DNA of 64,000 nucleotides from Candidatus Peribacteria bacterium (GTDB lineage Bacteria > Patescibacteriota > Gracilibacteria > UBA1369 > 2-02-FULL-48-14), in assembly GCA_943357175.1 (NCBI GenBank), contig CALRGE010000003.1, positions 1 through 64,000 of the forward strand, in the 5' to 3' direction. The notes under the pieces are model-generated. The model was not told the origin of the DNA and did no database searches. It saw only the letters and a list, made by a program, of their open reading frames with translations. A program made the translations under genes and the position numbers. Positions 36,150 through 44,822 of this stretch are shown here, one piece after another. Position 1 is the stretch's first letter, and every line of letters begins with the position of its first letter.

Positions 36150-37355
36150 TTATACTCTCACCTTTCTAAAATTTCTCTTTCCAACCTGTAAAAGTCCTGC
36201 ATTTTTACTTAGAACAATTTCCATTTTTATATCTTCAATTTTTTCATTTTCCCATTTCACTCCTCCTCCTTCAACCAAACGCCTTGCATCACTCTTTGTA
36301 CTCGCAAGTCCTAAATCAGAAATCAAATCGACAATATTCCAGTTTTTAACAACAAGAACAACCTCTTCAATTACATCTGGCAACTCCTTTTTTTGATGAA
36401 CAGTTTTGAAATGTTCTTGGGCTTTAACTGCCTCATCTTCTCCTCTGTATAACTTAACAATTTCAAAAGCCAATTCCATTTTTAAATTACGCGGATTTTC
36501 AGTCGTCAGTCTATTTTTTACAGATTGAAGCTCATTATCACGCGCTCTAGCAGCCAATTCAAAATACGTCAGAATCAATTCATCAGGAATTTTCATTGTC
36601 TTACCATAAATATCAATTGGATCTTCATTAACTCCAATATAATTGCCAGTTGTTTTACCCATTTTCATAGAACCATCTGTTCCAACCAAAATTGGCACAG
36701 TCAAAATATTTTGAGGTTCCTGGCCATAAGCTTTTTGAAGAACTCTACCAGCAAGAAGATTGAAGGTTTGATCTGTACCGCCTAATTCCACATCTGCCTT
36801 AAGAGCAACAGAATCATAACCCTGCATAAGCGGATACATTAATTCATGAATAGAAATTGGCTGATCATTTTTAATTCTGTCCTGAAACATATCTCTCTCG
36901 AGCATCTGGGCAACTGTAAATTGTGAAGCAAGAGTCACCACATCTGAGAAATTCAATTTAGCTAACCATTCGGCATTCCATCTGATTTCAAGCTTAGAAA
37001 CGTCTAAAATTGAGGAAACTTGCTCAATATAATGTTTCGCATTTAATTCCAGCTCTTCTTGAGTTCGCATTGGTCTCGATTCATTTTTTCCTGTTGGATC
37101 TCCAATTTGGCCTGTAAAATTACCAAAAAGTAAAATAATTTGATGACCTAAATCTTGAAATTCTTTCAGTTTATGCACAACAACCATATGACCTAAATGC
37201 AAATCCGAACCTGTTGGATCAATTCCTAACTTAATTCTTAACTTTTTACCACTCAATAATTTTTTCTTCAAATCAGCCTTAACAATTACATCTGCAACTC
37301 CATCAGATAAAATACTGTCGACTAATCGCTCGACATCTTTTTTTAAGGAAAGCAT
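36150..37355 (-). CDS. tyrS: Tyrosyl-tRNA synthetase
   Basis: 401 residues, class I. GIDPTGSDLHLGHM carries the HIGH motif (HLGH), GNFTGQIGDPTGKN is the following strand, GGTDQTFNLLAGR is the tyrosine/ATP site and MKMGKTTGNYI is the KMSKS-equivalent, all of the TyrZ subtype. A C-terminal S4 RNA-binding domain (LASTKSDARRLVEGGGVK) is complete. It heads a tyrS-recG unit. Confidence 0.96.
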   Translation of the reverse strand: MLSLKKDVERLVDSILSDGVADVIVKADLKKKLLSGKKLRIKLGIDPTGSDLHLGHMVVVHKLKEFQDLGHQIILLFGNFTGQIGDPTGKNESRPMRTQEELELNAKHYIEQVSSILDVSKLEIRWNAEWLAKLNFSDVVTLASQFTVAQMLERDMFQDRIKNDQPISIHELMYPLMQGYDSVALKADVELGGTDQTFNLLAGRVLQKAYGQEPQNILTVPILVGTDGSMKMGKTTGNYIGVNEDPIDIYGKTMKIPDELILTYFELAARARDNELQSVKNRLTTENPRNLKMELAFEIVKLYRGEDEAVKAQEHFKTVHQKKELPDVIEEVVLVVKNWNIVDLISDLGLASTKSDARRLVEGGGVKWENEKIEDIKMEIVLSKNAGLLQVGKRNFRKVRV

Positions 37356-37414
37356 ATCTATAAGTGAAAAAACTTGGTATAAGGCTATAGCACACTATCA
37401 AACACAGAAATTAA

Positions 37415-38299
37415 ATGCAATTTCAAAGCTTTACAATCGGCGCAGAAGAATCAAATGAAAGATTAGATCTTTGTCTCACAAAAAAAACCGGTTTAAGCCG
37501 TAATTTTATTCAGAATCTGATTAAAGACGGAATGGTACGAGTTAATAAAATTCAGATTGAAAAAACAGGATTTAAAGTTTCAGCAAATGATGAAATCGCT
37601 TATAAAATTCTTGAGAAAGACAGCACAGTCAGAGCAGAAAATATAAAATTAGAAATAATTCATGAAGATGAAAATCTTTTAGTAATTAATAAACAGGCAG
37701 GTTTAGTCGTGCATCCTAGTGATAGCGGCCATACAAGCGGTACAATCTTGAATGCAGCACTAAATATAGATAAAAACGCCAGTCTACTTCATAGACTTGA
37801 TAAAGACACATCAGGCGTTCTACTTATCGCCAAAAACCAAGCAACAAAAAATCGACTTTCAAAAATGTTTAAAGACAGAAAGGTTGAAAAAACATATTGG
37901 GCGCTAGTTCGAGGAGTTCCTAGTAAAGAAAAAGGTAAAATTGAAGCGCCTTTAAAAAGAAACACAAGCAATAGAATGAGAATTTCCATAAATTCTACAG
38001 GTAAGATGGCGATTACTAAGTTCAAAGTTTTAGAGATTTACAAAAATGCATCTCTTCTAGAAGTGAATATTGAAACAGGAAGAACTCATCAAATCAGAGT
38101 TCATATGGCAAGCATTGGGCACCCTGTTATTGGAGATATAAATTATGGAGATGCTAAAATCAACAAAGAATATGCTGAAAAGTACAATCTAAATAGACAG
38201 TTCCTTCATGCAAAAGAAATAAAAATAGATGGTCAAACTTATTCAGCAAAACTACCAGACGACATAGAATCAGTTTACAACATTCTTACTCACTCTTAG
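37415..38299 (+). CDS. RluA/RluD-family 23S rRNA pseudouridine synthase
   Basis: 294 residues. An N-terminal S4 domain (NERLDLCLTKKTGLSRNFIQ, 14-33) precedes the catalytic domain with NKQAGLVVHPS, the active-site Asp in HRLDKDTSGVLL, and GRTHQIRVHMASIGHPVIGD. The S4-plus-catalytic layout fits RluD, which modifies helix 69 of 23S rRNA, but RluC/RluA cannot be excluded. The 3' end overlaps convergent rplU by 14 bases. Confidence 0.92.
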   Translation: MQFQSFTIGAEESNERLDLCLTKKTGLSRNFIQNLIKDGMVRVNKIQIEKTGFKVSANDEIAYKILEKDSTVRAENIKLEIIHEDENLLVINKQAGLVVHPSDSGHTSGTILNAALNIDKNASLLHRLDKDTSGVLLIAKNQATKNRLSKMFKDRKVEKTYWALVRGVPSKEKGKIEAPLKRNTSNRMRISINSTGKMAITKFKVLEIYKNASLLEVNIETGRTHQIRVHMASIGHPVIGDINYGDAKINKEYAEKYNLNRQFLHAKEIKIDGQTYSAKLPDDIESVYNILTHS

Positions 38300-38723
38300 C
38301 CACTTTTTTCTTAGCTGGAGCTTTTTTTGTAGCTGCCTTTTCTTCAACTTCTTCAGAAGCTACCTCTGCAACATCATTCTCAACAGTAGATGCCTTCTTT
38401 CCACCAACAGTAGAAATTTTCAAAACTTTCAACATTGTAGAGAAAGTTCTGTGTCCGTAAGTCTTCTGGTATCTCTTTTTCGCGTGGAATTTGAAAACCT
38501 TCATCTTTTCTGATCTTTCCTGGCTCATAACCTGACATTCAACATGAGCACCAGCAACATAAGGCATTCCAAGCTTCATTACAGAAGCGTCATCCTCAGC
38601 AACTAGATAAACATCTTTAATTTTAATGTTTTCACCTTCCTTTAAATCAAGTTTTTCAACTAGAATTTCGTCTTTTTCACGAACCTTGAACTGCTTAGCA
38701 CCTATTTTTACTACTGCGAACAT
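38286..38723 (-). CDS. rplU: 50S ribosomal protein L21
   Basis: 145 residues. The L21 core is clear (MFAVVKIGAKQFKVREKDEI, and KFHAKKRYQKTYGHRT near 79-94). After about residue 110 there is an Ala/Lys/Glu-rich tail ending AKKKVAKSE, longer than typical L21. In most bacteria rpmA (L27) follows rplU and precedes obg; here L27 is not adjacent. Confidence 0.95.
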   Translation of the reverse strand: MFAVVKIGAKQFKVREKDEILVEKLDLKEGENIKIKDVYLVAEDDASVMKLGMPYVAGAHVECQVMSQERSEKMKVFKFHAKKRYQKTYGHRTFSTMLKVLKISTVGGKKASTVENDVAEVASEEVEEKAATKKAPAKKKVAKSE

Positions 38724-38763
38724 ATTAATTTATTAGAGCGAGAAGACTTTAAGGGTAAATTCT

Positions 38764-39300
38764 TCAAATGGCAAGAGAATTTTTCAAGACAGCAAGACCT
38801 TCAGTAACAGAATCAACAAAAATTTTCATCTCTTCATCTGTAAACCTACTTAAAACAAAGGCATCTAATGGAAAATTTTTATTAGTTCTTGATTCAATTC
38901 CAAGCCTTAATCTTGGAAAATCTTGTGAACCTAAACAAGAAATTATAGATCTCATGCCATTATGAGTACCTGCCGACCCAGTTTTTCTATATCTAATGCT
39001 ACCAAGCGGTAAATCAATATCATCGTAGACAATAAAAATATCTTCGGGAGCAATTTTATAAAAATTAGCGATTTTTGAAACTGATTCGCCAGATTTATTC
39101 ATAAAAGTAAGCGGTTTCACAAAAATCACTTTGTCATCACCATCTCCTGAATCAGCAATCATTGCATTAAAATCATTTTTTTTCTTAAATTCACTCGCAT
39201 TCAGTTCACTTGCAAATTTATCAATAAAAATAAAACCTGCATTATGCCTAGTATTTTTATATTCATCACCTGGATTTCCTAATCCGCAAATCAGTTTCAT
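38764..39300 (-). CDS. pth: Peptidyl-tRNA hydrolase
   Basis: 178 residues. It releases peptides from stalled peptidyl-tRNA. CGLGNPGDEYKNTRHNAGF includes the catalytic His-equivalent, KPLTFMNKSGESV, then VYDDIDLPLGSIRYRKTGSA and HNGMRSI. It overlaps obgE by 4 bases. Confidence 0.96.
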   Translation of the reverse strand: MKLICGLGNPGDEYKNTRHNAGFIFIDKFASELNASEFKKKNDFNAMIADSGDGDDKVIFVKPLTFMNKSGESVSKIANFYKIAPEDIFIVYDDIDLPLGSIRYRKTGSAGTHNGMRSIISCLGSQDFPRLRLGIESRTNKNFPLDAFVLSRFTDEEMKIFVDSVTEGLAVLKNSLAI

Positions 39301-40688
39301 CTTTTGATGTCGTGAAATTCATAGATGTGCGGTTCAATTTTAACCAAATCGCCATTTTTTGCACCTATTTTTTTCAACTCATTGAAAATCTTCATTTTTT
39401 GCAATACATCTTCAACTCTTGCCACACCATCATCTTGATCAGTATTAGTCATTCTAGAAATTTGTTGAATTCTCTTACCAGTAACCTCGAAAATTGTTCT
39501 TTCAGGCAAAACTTCAGGTGGAATTAACATACCAACAATTGGCTTTTGAAATCCATCAAGCTTCACGGAATACATTTTTTTAACAGTGAATGAATGTTCA
39601 TCAATATGTAATCCTGGTGTGTAATCATGATATTCAGATGCTTCAACAGGAATTTCTTTAGTTTTCCCTTTTTTCTGAAGCATTTTAAATAAATCAAAAG
39701 CAAGTTTATCAAGATTCTCTCCGCTAACTGCAGAAATAAATTTTAATTTTAATTTCATTTTAGGAAATTTCTCAAGAAAATCTTCTTTCAAAGTTTTTCT
39801 ATCCTCATCAGATAATGCATCAATTTTATTAACACAAACGATAAATTGTTTCTTCAAAAGATTTTTGTCGTATTTAGTTATTTCATTTTGAAGAATTTCA
39901 AATTGCTCAGCGATAGTCTTTTCATCATATGGATATGGATCCAACAAATAAATCAAAGTAGCTGTTCTTGAGATATGACGTAAAAATTTATCACCTAAGC
40001 CCTTCCCTTCAGATGCACCTTCAATAATTCCTGGCATATCAGCAATAACAAAAGTTTGCGCAGAATCACCTCCAAATTTTTTCAAATTCACAACTCCAAG
40101 ATTCGGAACAAGTGTTGTAAATGGATAATCACCAATTTTCGGTTTGGCCTCAGAAAGATGTGAAATCAAAGTCGATTTTCCTGCTGAAGGAAAACCCAAT
40201 AGTCCAACATCAGCAACAATTCTAACCTCAAATTTAACCTTTTTGAGCTCACCAATATCACCTAACTCCGCAAATTTAGGAGCTTGTCTTGTACTTGAAA
40301 CGAAATGTGCATTTCCATATCCACCTCTTCCACCCTGAGAAATCACAAATTGCATTTTATTTTTAATCAAATCAACAATCAAAGTATTGTCATCTTGATT
40401 AATCACAAGTGTTCCAACCGGAACCTTTAAAATTAAATCTATACCATTATGACCAGCACGATTGTTTTTGTGCCCGTCAGTTCCTGGATCAGCCTTATAA
40501 TTTTTTCTACCTTGAAAGTGTTGAAGAGTATTATAGTTCTCATCAGCCTCAAGAATTACTGATCCACCATTACCGCCATCTCCACCGTCAGGAAATCCTT
40601 CATCGATAAACTTTTCTCTGTGAAAACTTATGACACCACAGCCTCCGCGGCCACCCTCAAGCTCGAGGCTTACTTCATCGAAAAACAT
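39297..40688 (-). CDS. obgE: Obg-family GTPase (ObgE/CgtA)
   Basis: 463 residues. The Gly-rich Obg fold (GGRGGCGVISFHREKF, GGDGGNGGSVILEAD) is followed by the G domain: GFPSAGKSTLIS (G1), YPFTTLVPNLGVV (G2), ADMPGIIEGASEGKGLG (G3) and VNKIDAL (G4), then a C-terminal OCT domain (about 350-450). It acts in late 50S assembly. It lies between the DsbA-like gene and pth. Confidence 0.97.
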   Translation of the reverse strand: MFFDEVSLELEGGRGGCGVISFHREKFIDEGFPDGGDGGNGGSVILEADENYNTLQHFQGRKNYKADPGTDGHKNNRAGHNGIDLILKVPVGTLVINQDDNTLIVDLIKNKMQFVISQGGRGGYGNAHFVSSTRQAPKFAELGDIGELKKVKFEVRIVADVGLLGFPSAGKSTLISHLSEAKPKIGDYPFTTLVPNLGVVNLKKFGGDSAQTFVIADMPGIIEGASEGKGLGDKFLRHISRTATLIYLLDPYPYDEKTIAEQFEILQNEITKYDKNLLKKQFIVCVNKIDALSDEDRKTLKEDFLEKFPKMKLKLKFISAVSGENLDKLAFDLFKMLQKKGKTKEIPVEASEYHDYTPGLHIDEHSFTVKKMYSVKLDGFQKPIVGMLIPPEVLPERTIFEVTGKRIQQISRMTNTDQDDGVARVEDVLQKMKIFNELKKIGAKNGDLVKIEPHIYEFHDIKR

Positions 40689-40697
40689 ATTTTTAGG

Positions 40698-41408
40698 TTA
40701 TTTGAGTTCAGACTCTATCACAGATTGAAAATGTTCGAAAGACTCAGCACCTAAAACCATTTTTCCATTTATAAAGAAAGTTGGAGTTCCGCCCACACCG
40801 TAACCTCGTGCAGCAGTATAATCATCTGCAACTTCAGATTTCATATCACCATTATCCAAACAAGCAGTGATATCAACACCTATTTTATTTCCGTATCCAA
40901 TGAAAACATCCTTCGCGGATGCATTTCCAGACCATTCTGGAAGACCGCCGAAAATCATGTCATGCATTTTATAATAAGATTCATCTTTTTCTGTTGCAGA
41001 CAAAGATCTAACACATTCTGCTGATTCAGCCGCAAGCCCAGCTTGTGGATGAGAAGGAATTGGGAAATCTCTATAAACAAATTTAACTTTTCCTGTGTCT
41101 ATATATGCAGCTTTAATTTTTAAATATGTACTTGACCAAAAACTATGGCAGTAAGAACATTGATAATCACTGAATTCAATCATTGTTACAGTAGCGGTTG
41201 GACTACCCTGAACAGCGTCATTATCGGCAGATACATTAACAACAGGCAGTTTATCTACATCAAAGACAGGCGGCTCATTTGAAACTTCTGCTGGGTCAAT
41301 TCCCGCGCTGCTTAAAAATGACTTATCTGTGATCAAAAGTCCTATTAACAAACCTATTACAAGAAAACTTACTGAGACCCAAAAAGTTTGGTTATTTTGT
41401 TTAGACAT
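40698..41408 (-). CDS. Membrane-anchored DsbA-family thiol oxidoreductase
   Basis: 236 residues from the ATG at 41408 (MSKQNNQTFW); an ATG at 41450 lies beyond the -10 box of its promoter. A signal-anchor helix (about 9-27) precedes the thioredoxin fold with EFSDYQCSYCHSF (C84-x-x-C87) and the cis-Pro loop VGGTPTFFINGK. It probably oxidises or isomerises disulfides of exported proteins. The several Cys-bearing secreted proteins here (LepB, CuA protein) are plausible substrates. First gene of an obgE-pth-rplU run. Confidence 0.88.
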   Translation of the reverse strand: MSKQNNQTFWVSVSFLVIGLLIGLLITDKSFLSSAGIDPAEVSNEPPVFDVDKLPVVNVSADNDAVQGSPTATVTMIEFSDYQCSYCHSFWSSTYLKIKAAYIDTGKVKFVYRDFPIPSHPQAGLAAESAECVRSLSATEKDESYYKMHDMIFGGLPEWSGNASAKDVFIGYGNKIGVDITACLDNGDMKSEVADDYTAARGYGVGGTPTFFINGKMVLGAESFEHFQSVIESELK

Positions 41409-41430
41409 GGTGTGGATTTTAAGTGATTTG

Positions 41431-41458
41431 ATAATATCATATTGTTTCAAATCAACAA
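41431..41458 (-). promoter_or_regulatory. Promoter of the dsbA-like/obgE/pth/rplU run
   Basis: Minus strand TTGTTG (41458-41453), a 16-base spacer and TATTAT (41436-41431), 22 bases before the ATG at 41408. It overlaps the divergent tRNA-Leu promoter. Confidence 0.5.
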
Positions 41459-41468
41459 ATGGTATAAT
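41442..41468 (+). promoter_or_regulatory. tRNA-Leu promoter
   Basis: A perfect TATAAT (41463-41468) lies 10 bases before the mature tRNA 5' end. A weaker TTGTTT (41442-41447) with a 15-base spacer could be the -35. Confidence 0.45.
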
Positions 41469-41478
41469 TTTTGTCCGC

Positions 41479-41565
41479 GCCGGAGTGGCGGAACTGGCAG
41501 ACGCGCGAGACTCAAAATCTCGTTTCCCTCGGGAAGTGTGGGTTCGACCCCCACCTTCGGCACCA
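41479..41565 (+). tRNA. tRNA-Leu (anticodon CAA)
   Basis: 87 bases including an encoded CCA (41563-41565). The acceptor stem GCCGGAG (41479-41485) pairs with CTTCGGC (41555-41561); anticodon stem CGAGA/TCTCG encloses CTCAAAA, giving CAA for UUG codons. The long variable arm (TTCCC/GGGAA) marks a type II tRNA, and the T arm is GTGGG/CCCAC with TTCGACC. The discriminator is A, as needed for Leu. Confidence 0.97.
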
Positions 41566-41583
41566 AATTTTTAATCACATTTC

Positions 41584-42141
41584 ATGAAAAAAACATTATC
41601 ATTAGGCTTGATTGCTATTTCTATTCTCTTCATTTCTTGTGAAAAAGAAGTAGACATAAACACTATAAATGAAATTGAAAACATTGAATCTACTGGCAAA
41701 ATTGCAGATGAAATAAATATGGAAGAAGAACCAGTAAAAGAGGAAAAGAAAATTATAATTGAAGAAAAAGTGGAGATATTGCCAGAAACAACTACTGCAA
41801 CAAAAACTGAGGAAACAAAAGTTGATGATAGTAAAAACGAGGAGACAATCTCAACACCTGTGAGCACTATAAAAAACTTCTCAATCACAGCACAACAGTG
41901 GTCATTTTCACCAGCTACAATTACCGTGAATAACGGAGATACAGTTAAACTTTCAATAAAAAGTACAGATGTAGATCATGGATTTTTCCTTGCTGATTTT
42001 GGAGTAAGTGAAACATTGAAAGCTGGAACAACAACAAACGTAAGTTTTATTGCAAACAAATCAGGTACATTCTCATTTTCATGCAGTGTTTTCTGCGGAA
42101 GCAGTCACTCAAGCATGGTTGGAACATTGATTGTTAAATAA
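41584..42141 (+). CDS. Lipoprotein with CuA-type cupredoxin domain
   Basis: 185 residues. Signal peptide with lipobox LFISC (Cys19). An acidic, Thr/Lys/Glu-rich linker (about 25-95) leads to a cupredoxin domain. The five CuA ligands of cytochrome oxidase subunit II all have counterparts: H132 in DVDHGFF, and C167, C171, H175, M178 in CSVFCGSSHSSM (C-x3-C-x3-H-x2-M). The bridging Glu position is Val. No oxidase subunit I, N2O reductase or other respiratory gene is in the window. It may receive or store electrons or copper at the surface. It follows tRNA-Leu by 18 bases; its 3' end overlaps yqeY by 8. Confidence 0.8.
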   Translation: MKKTLSLGLIAISILFISCEKEVDINTINEIENIESTGKIADEINMEEEPVKEEKKIIIEEKVEILPETTTATKTEETKVDDSKNEETISTPVSTIKNFSITAQQWSFSPATITVNNGDTVKLSIKSTDVDHGFFLADFGVSETLKAGTTTNVSFIANKSGTFSFSCSVFCGSSHSSMVGTLIVK

Positions 42142-42580
42142 GCTGCTTTTCAACCATCTTTTTTACTACTGAGCCATCAGTTTTTCCTTTGAGCTTATTC
42201 ATAACTGCACCCATCAGTTTACCCATACCACTTTTATCTGTAACAGACATTTCAAGCATAGTTTCTTTCACAACAGTCTCTACTTCAGCTTCACTCATTT
42301 GAGCTGGCAAATAAGCCTGTAGAATTGTCATTTCTAATTCTTCTTTTGCAGCAAGTTCTGGTCTATTTCCTGCAATAAATTGAGAATGAGAATCTTTTCT
42401 TTGTTTCAACATTCTTCTAATTGAATCAAGAATAATTTCTTCATTAATTTCACGTCCGCTACCATCAGTTTCAACTTTCATCAATTCTGCCTTAAGCATT
42501 CTAATAACTGAAGTTTTAAGCTCATCTTTTGCGAGCATTGATTGTTTTAAATCGTCAACGATTTTTTCTTTAGTAAGCAT
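42134..42580 (-). CDS. yqeY: YqeY/GatB-tail domain protein
   Basis: 148 residues, all helical. It corresponds to the free-standing relative of the GatB C-terminal tRNA-binding tail: SVIRMLKAELMKVE, RRMLKQRKDSHSQF, ILQAYLPAQMSEAEV and the end SGMGKLMGAVMNKLKGKTDG. The function of YqeY is not established. It is one base downstream of uvrC on the same strand. Confidence 0.9.
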   Translation of the reverse strand: MLTKEKIVDDLKQSMLAKDELKTSVIRMLKAELMKVETDGSGREINEEIILDSIRRMLKQRKDSHSQFIAGNRPELAAKEELEMTILQAYLPAQMSEAEVETVVKETMLEMSVTDKSGMGKLMGAVMNKLKGKTDGSVVKKMVEKQLI

Positions 42581-42581
42581 T

Positions 42582-44789
42582 TTATTTTGTTAAGTGTAAA
42601 TGTATTTTCTCCGCAATTTGCATTCCAGTCAATGCCGCGATTTCATCTAAACTTGCAGATTTTATCATTTCAACCGAAGAAAATTTCTTTAAAAGTTTCA
42701 TTTTTGTTTTTTCACCAAGTCCATCAATTTCATCTAATATAGATGATTGATCAGTTTCCTTACGTGAGCTTTTCTGGAAAGTAATTGCAAAACGATGTGC
42801 TTCATCACGAATTCGTCTAAGCAAAAAATTCGCTTGTGAATCCTTATCAATATTCAATGGATACTGCAGTCCCTCTATATAAACCTCCTCTTCCCTCTTT
42901 GCTAAAGATATAATAGGAATTTTCAAATTTAGTTCATCTCTAGCTTTTATTGCAGATGAAAGTTGTCCTTTCCCTCCATCAATTACAATTAAATCCGGTT
43001 TAGATAAGAAAGAAGCATCATTTAGTTTCAATTTATCAAATGCCCATAAATGCTCGCCTTTTACGAACTCATTAAACTCATCAGGAATTTTTTTTATTAT
43101 CTCAAAACCAAGATTTTCTAAATATTCAGATTTTTCCACTGTCGAGATATATGCTCGTTTTACCTTTTTCTTTTCCATTACATATCTCAAAAACAATTTT
43201 TCTACTTCTTTATTTCTATATTTTTCTGGAAAATCAAAGTCTGTTATAAAAATACCCGTTTTTGATGACTCAACTTTCATTTTTGAAATCGATTTTTTAT
43301 TCAAAAAAGCCTCGAATTCTGTATCCGATTTTTTAGTTTTTTTGAAGGTAAATTTTGAATATGTCTTACATAAATATAGAAGTCTTCTAAAAATAACTTC
43401 TTCCATCGATTTAAAATCATCAATTTCACCTTCAGCAAGATTTCTAATCCTAAATTTTCGATAATCAGAAGATTTAGACCTTCCCTTTTCAAAAACAACC
43501 ATTGAAGCAACAGTATTCGTTCCACTTAAATGTGATATATCATAACATTCAATTCTAAATGGATTTTTTTCTAAACCTAAATGCTTTGAAAGCTCAACTA
43601 GAGCAATATTGTCATCATTTGAACTTAGTTCCCATTTAACAATATGCTGTTTTCTAAAGCTTTCGGCATTTTTTTTAGCTAAATCTAACAATGCATGTTT
43701 ATTTCCACGTTGAGGAATGAAAATTCTAATTTTTGAACTACTTAAGTTTTCTATCCATTTATTGAAAAAAGTATCTTGATCAAGCTCAATCGGAATTAAA
43801 ATTTCTCCAGGAAATTGAAGGGCTTTTGAATAATACTCAAATAAAAAACTTTCAAGAATCTCCACAGCATTTTCTTCATCATCTTTTTGATAACCTGGAG
43901 CATCTAAAATAAAATTCTCCTGGTTAATAAGGTGACCTTCACGAACCATAAACAAATTAAAATATGCCTTTTCATTATCAATTACAAATGAAATGACATC
44001 AGAATTATTGTGCTCAGGAGAAGAAATTATTTGCCTCTCACTCAAATCTTTAATTGCATTTAATTTATCTCTTGTTTTTGCAGCCATTTCAAAATTTTTC
44101 TGATTTGCATAAAAAAGCATTTTTTCATTTAGCGCTCCCTCAATTTCTCCTGTTTTTCCTTCAATAAATCTTTCAATCTGAGAAATATTCTTTCTATATT
44201 CTTCTGGAGTAATTTTCGCAATACATGGCCCTTCGCACCTCTTGATATGATAATCCAAGCAAGGATAAGCAATCGTTTTATTCGAAATCTTAACTTGACC
44301 AATATTCAGCCAATTAATTCCCAAGCTACAACTTCTATAATTAAAAATTTTCTGAAGTACATTTAAAATTTTCTCAACCTTATGTGCGGCTGTTTTTGGC
44401 CCATAATATTTCGCCCCGTCTTTCAAAACTTTTCTTACAATTTCTATTCTAGGAAAATCTTCTTTTGTAATTTTTATATAAACAAAATTCTTATCATCTT
44501 TCATCAAAACATTGTATTTTGGCAAATATTCTTTTATCAAATTTGTTTCCAATAAAAGCGCCTCCAAATCTGAACCAACCTCTATCCATTCAATATCAAC
44601 AATTTGTTCAACAAGTTTTTGAGTTCTAATTGGTACATCATTCTGTTTCCGAAAATATGACTTTACTCTTTTATTAAGTGATTTTGCTTTTCCAACATAC
44701 AAAATCTTATCTGAAGAGTCTTTCATTTTATACACCCCGGGTGAATTGGGGATTTTCTTCAAAATTTGCTCAATTTTTTTGTCAGACAT
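42582..44789 (-). CDS. uvrC: UvrABC excinuclease subunit C with an internal insertion
   Basis: 735 residues, over 100 longer than typical UvrC. The N-terminal GIY-YIG nuclease (PGVYKMKDSS, then YVGKAKSLNKRVKSYF), Cys-rich SCSLGIN/YPCLDYHIKRCEGPC, UVR segment (about 195-235), RNase-H-like C-terminal nuclease (IECYDISHLSGT, then DLIVIDGGKGQLSSA) and terminal helix-hairpin-helix (LDEIDGLGEKTKMKLLKKF) are all present. An extra block at about 485-590 sits inside the C-terminal nuclease domain and reads like a small acetyltransferase (GNAT) fold: DFPEKYRNKEVEKLFLRYV, then EYLENLGFEIIKKIPDEF. Confidence 0.93.
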   Translation of the reverse strand: MSDKKIEQILKKIPNSPGVYKMKDSSDKILYVGKAKSLNKRVKSYFRKQNDVPIRTQKLVEQIVDIEWIEVGSDLEALLLETNLIKEYLPKYNVLMKDDKNFVYIKITKEDFPRIEIVRKVLKDGAKYYGPKTAAHKVEKILNVLQKIFNYRSCSLGINWLNIGQVKISNKTIAYPCLDYHIKRCEGPCIAKITPEEYRKNISQIERFIEGKTGEIEGALNEKMLFYANQKNFEMAAKTRDKLNAIKDLSERQIISSPEHNNSDVISFVIDNEKAYFNLFMVREGHLINQENFILDAPGYQKDDEENAVEILESFLFEYYSKALQFPGEILIPIELDQDTFFNKWIENLSSSKIRIFIPQRGNKHALLDLAKKNAESFRKQHIVKWELSSNDDNIALVELSKHLGLEKNPFRIECYDISHLSGTNTVASMVVFEKGRSKSSDYRKFRIRNLAEGEIDDFKSMEEVIFRRLLYLCKTYSKFTFKKTKKSDTEFEAFLNKKSISKMKVESSKTGIFITDFDFPEKYRNKEVEKLFLRYVMEKKKVKRAYISTVEKSEYLENLGFEIIKKIPDEFNEFVKGEHLWAFDKLKLNDASFLSKPDLIVIDGGKGQLSSAIKARDELNLKIPIISLAKREEEVYIEGLQYPLNIDKDSQANFLLRRIRDEAHRFAITFQKSSRKETDQSSILDEIDGLGEKTKMKLLKKFSSVEMIKSASLDEIAALTGMQIAEKIHLHLTK

Positions 44790-44808
44790 AATTCCATGCT
44801 ATTATAAT
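44779..44808 (+). promoter_or_regulatory. Promoter between uvrC and the nucleotidyltransferase gene; palindromic -10
   Basis: Plus strand TTGTCA (44779-44784), an 18-base spacer and TATAAT (44803-44808), 14 bases before the ATG at 44823. The -10 core ATTATAAT (44801-44808) is its own reverse complement, so the same bases can serve as -10 for uvrC on the minus strand, starting at 44789. Confidence 0.55.
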
Positions 44809-44822
44809 CTAAAAGATGAAAA

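Noticed and set aside
36150-37355. Degenerate KMSKS (KMGKT) in TyrRS as a sign of inactivation
   Set aside because: TyrRS enzymes normally carry KFGKT/KMGKS-type motifs, so this is within the family range.
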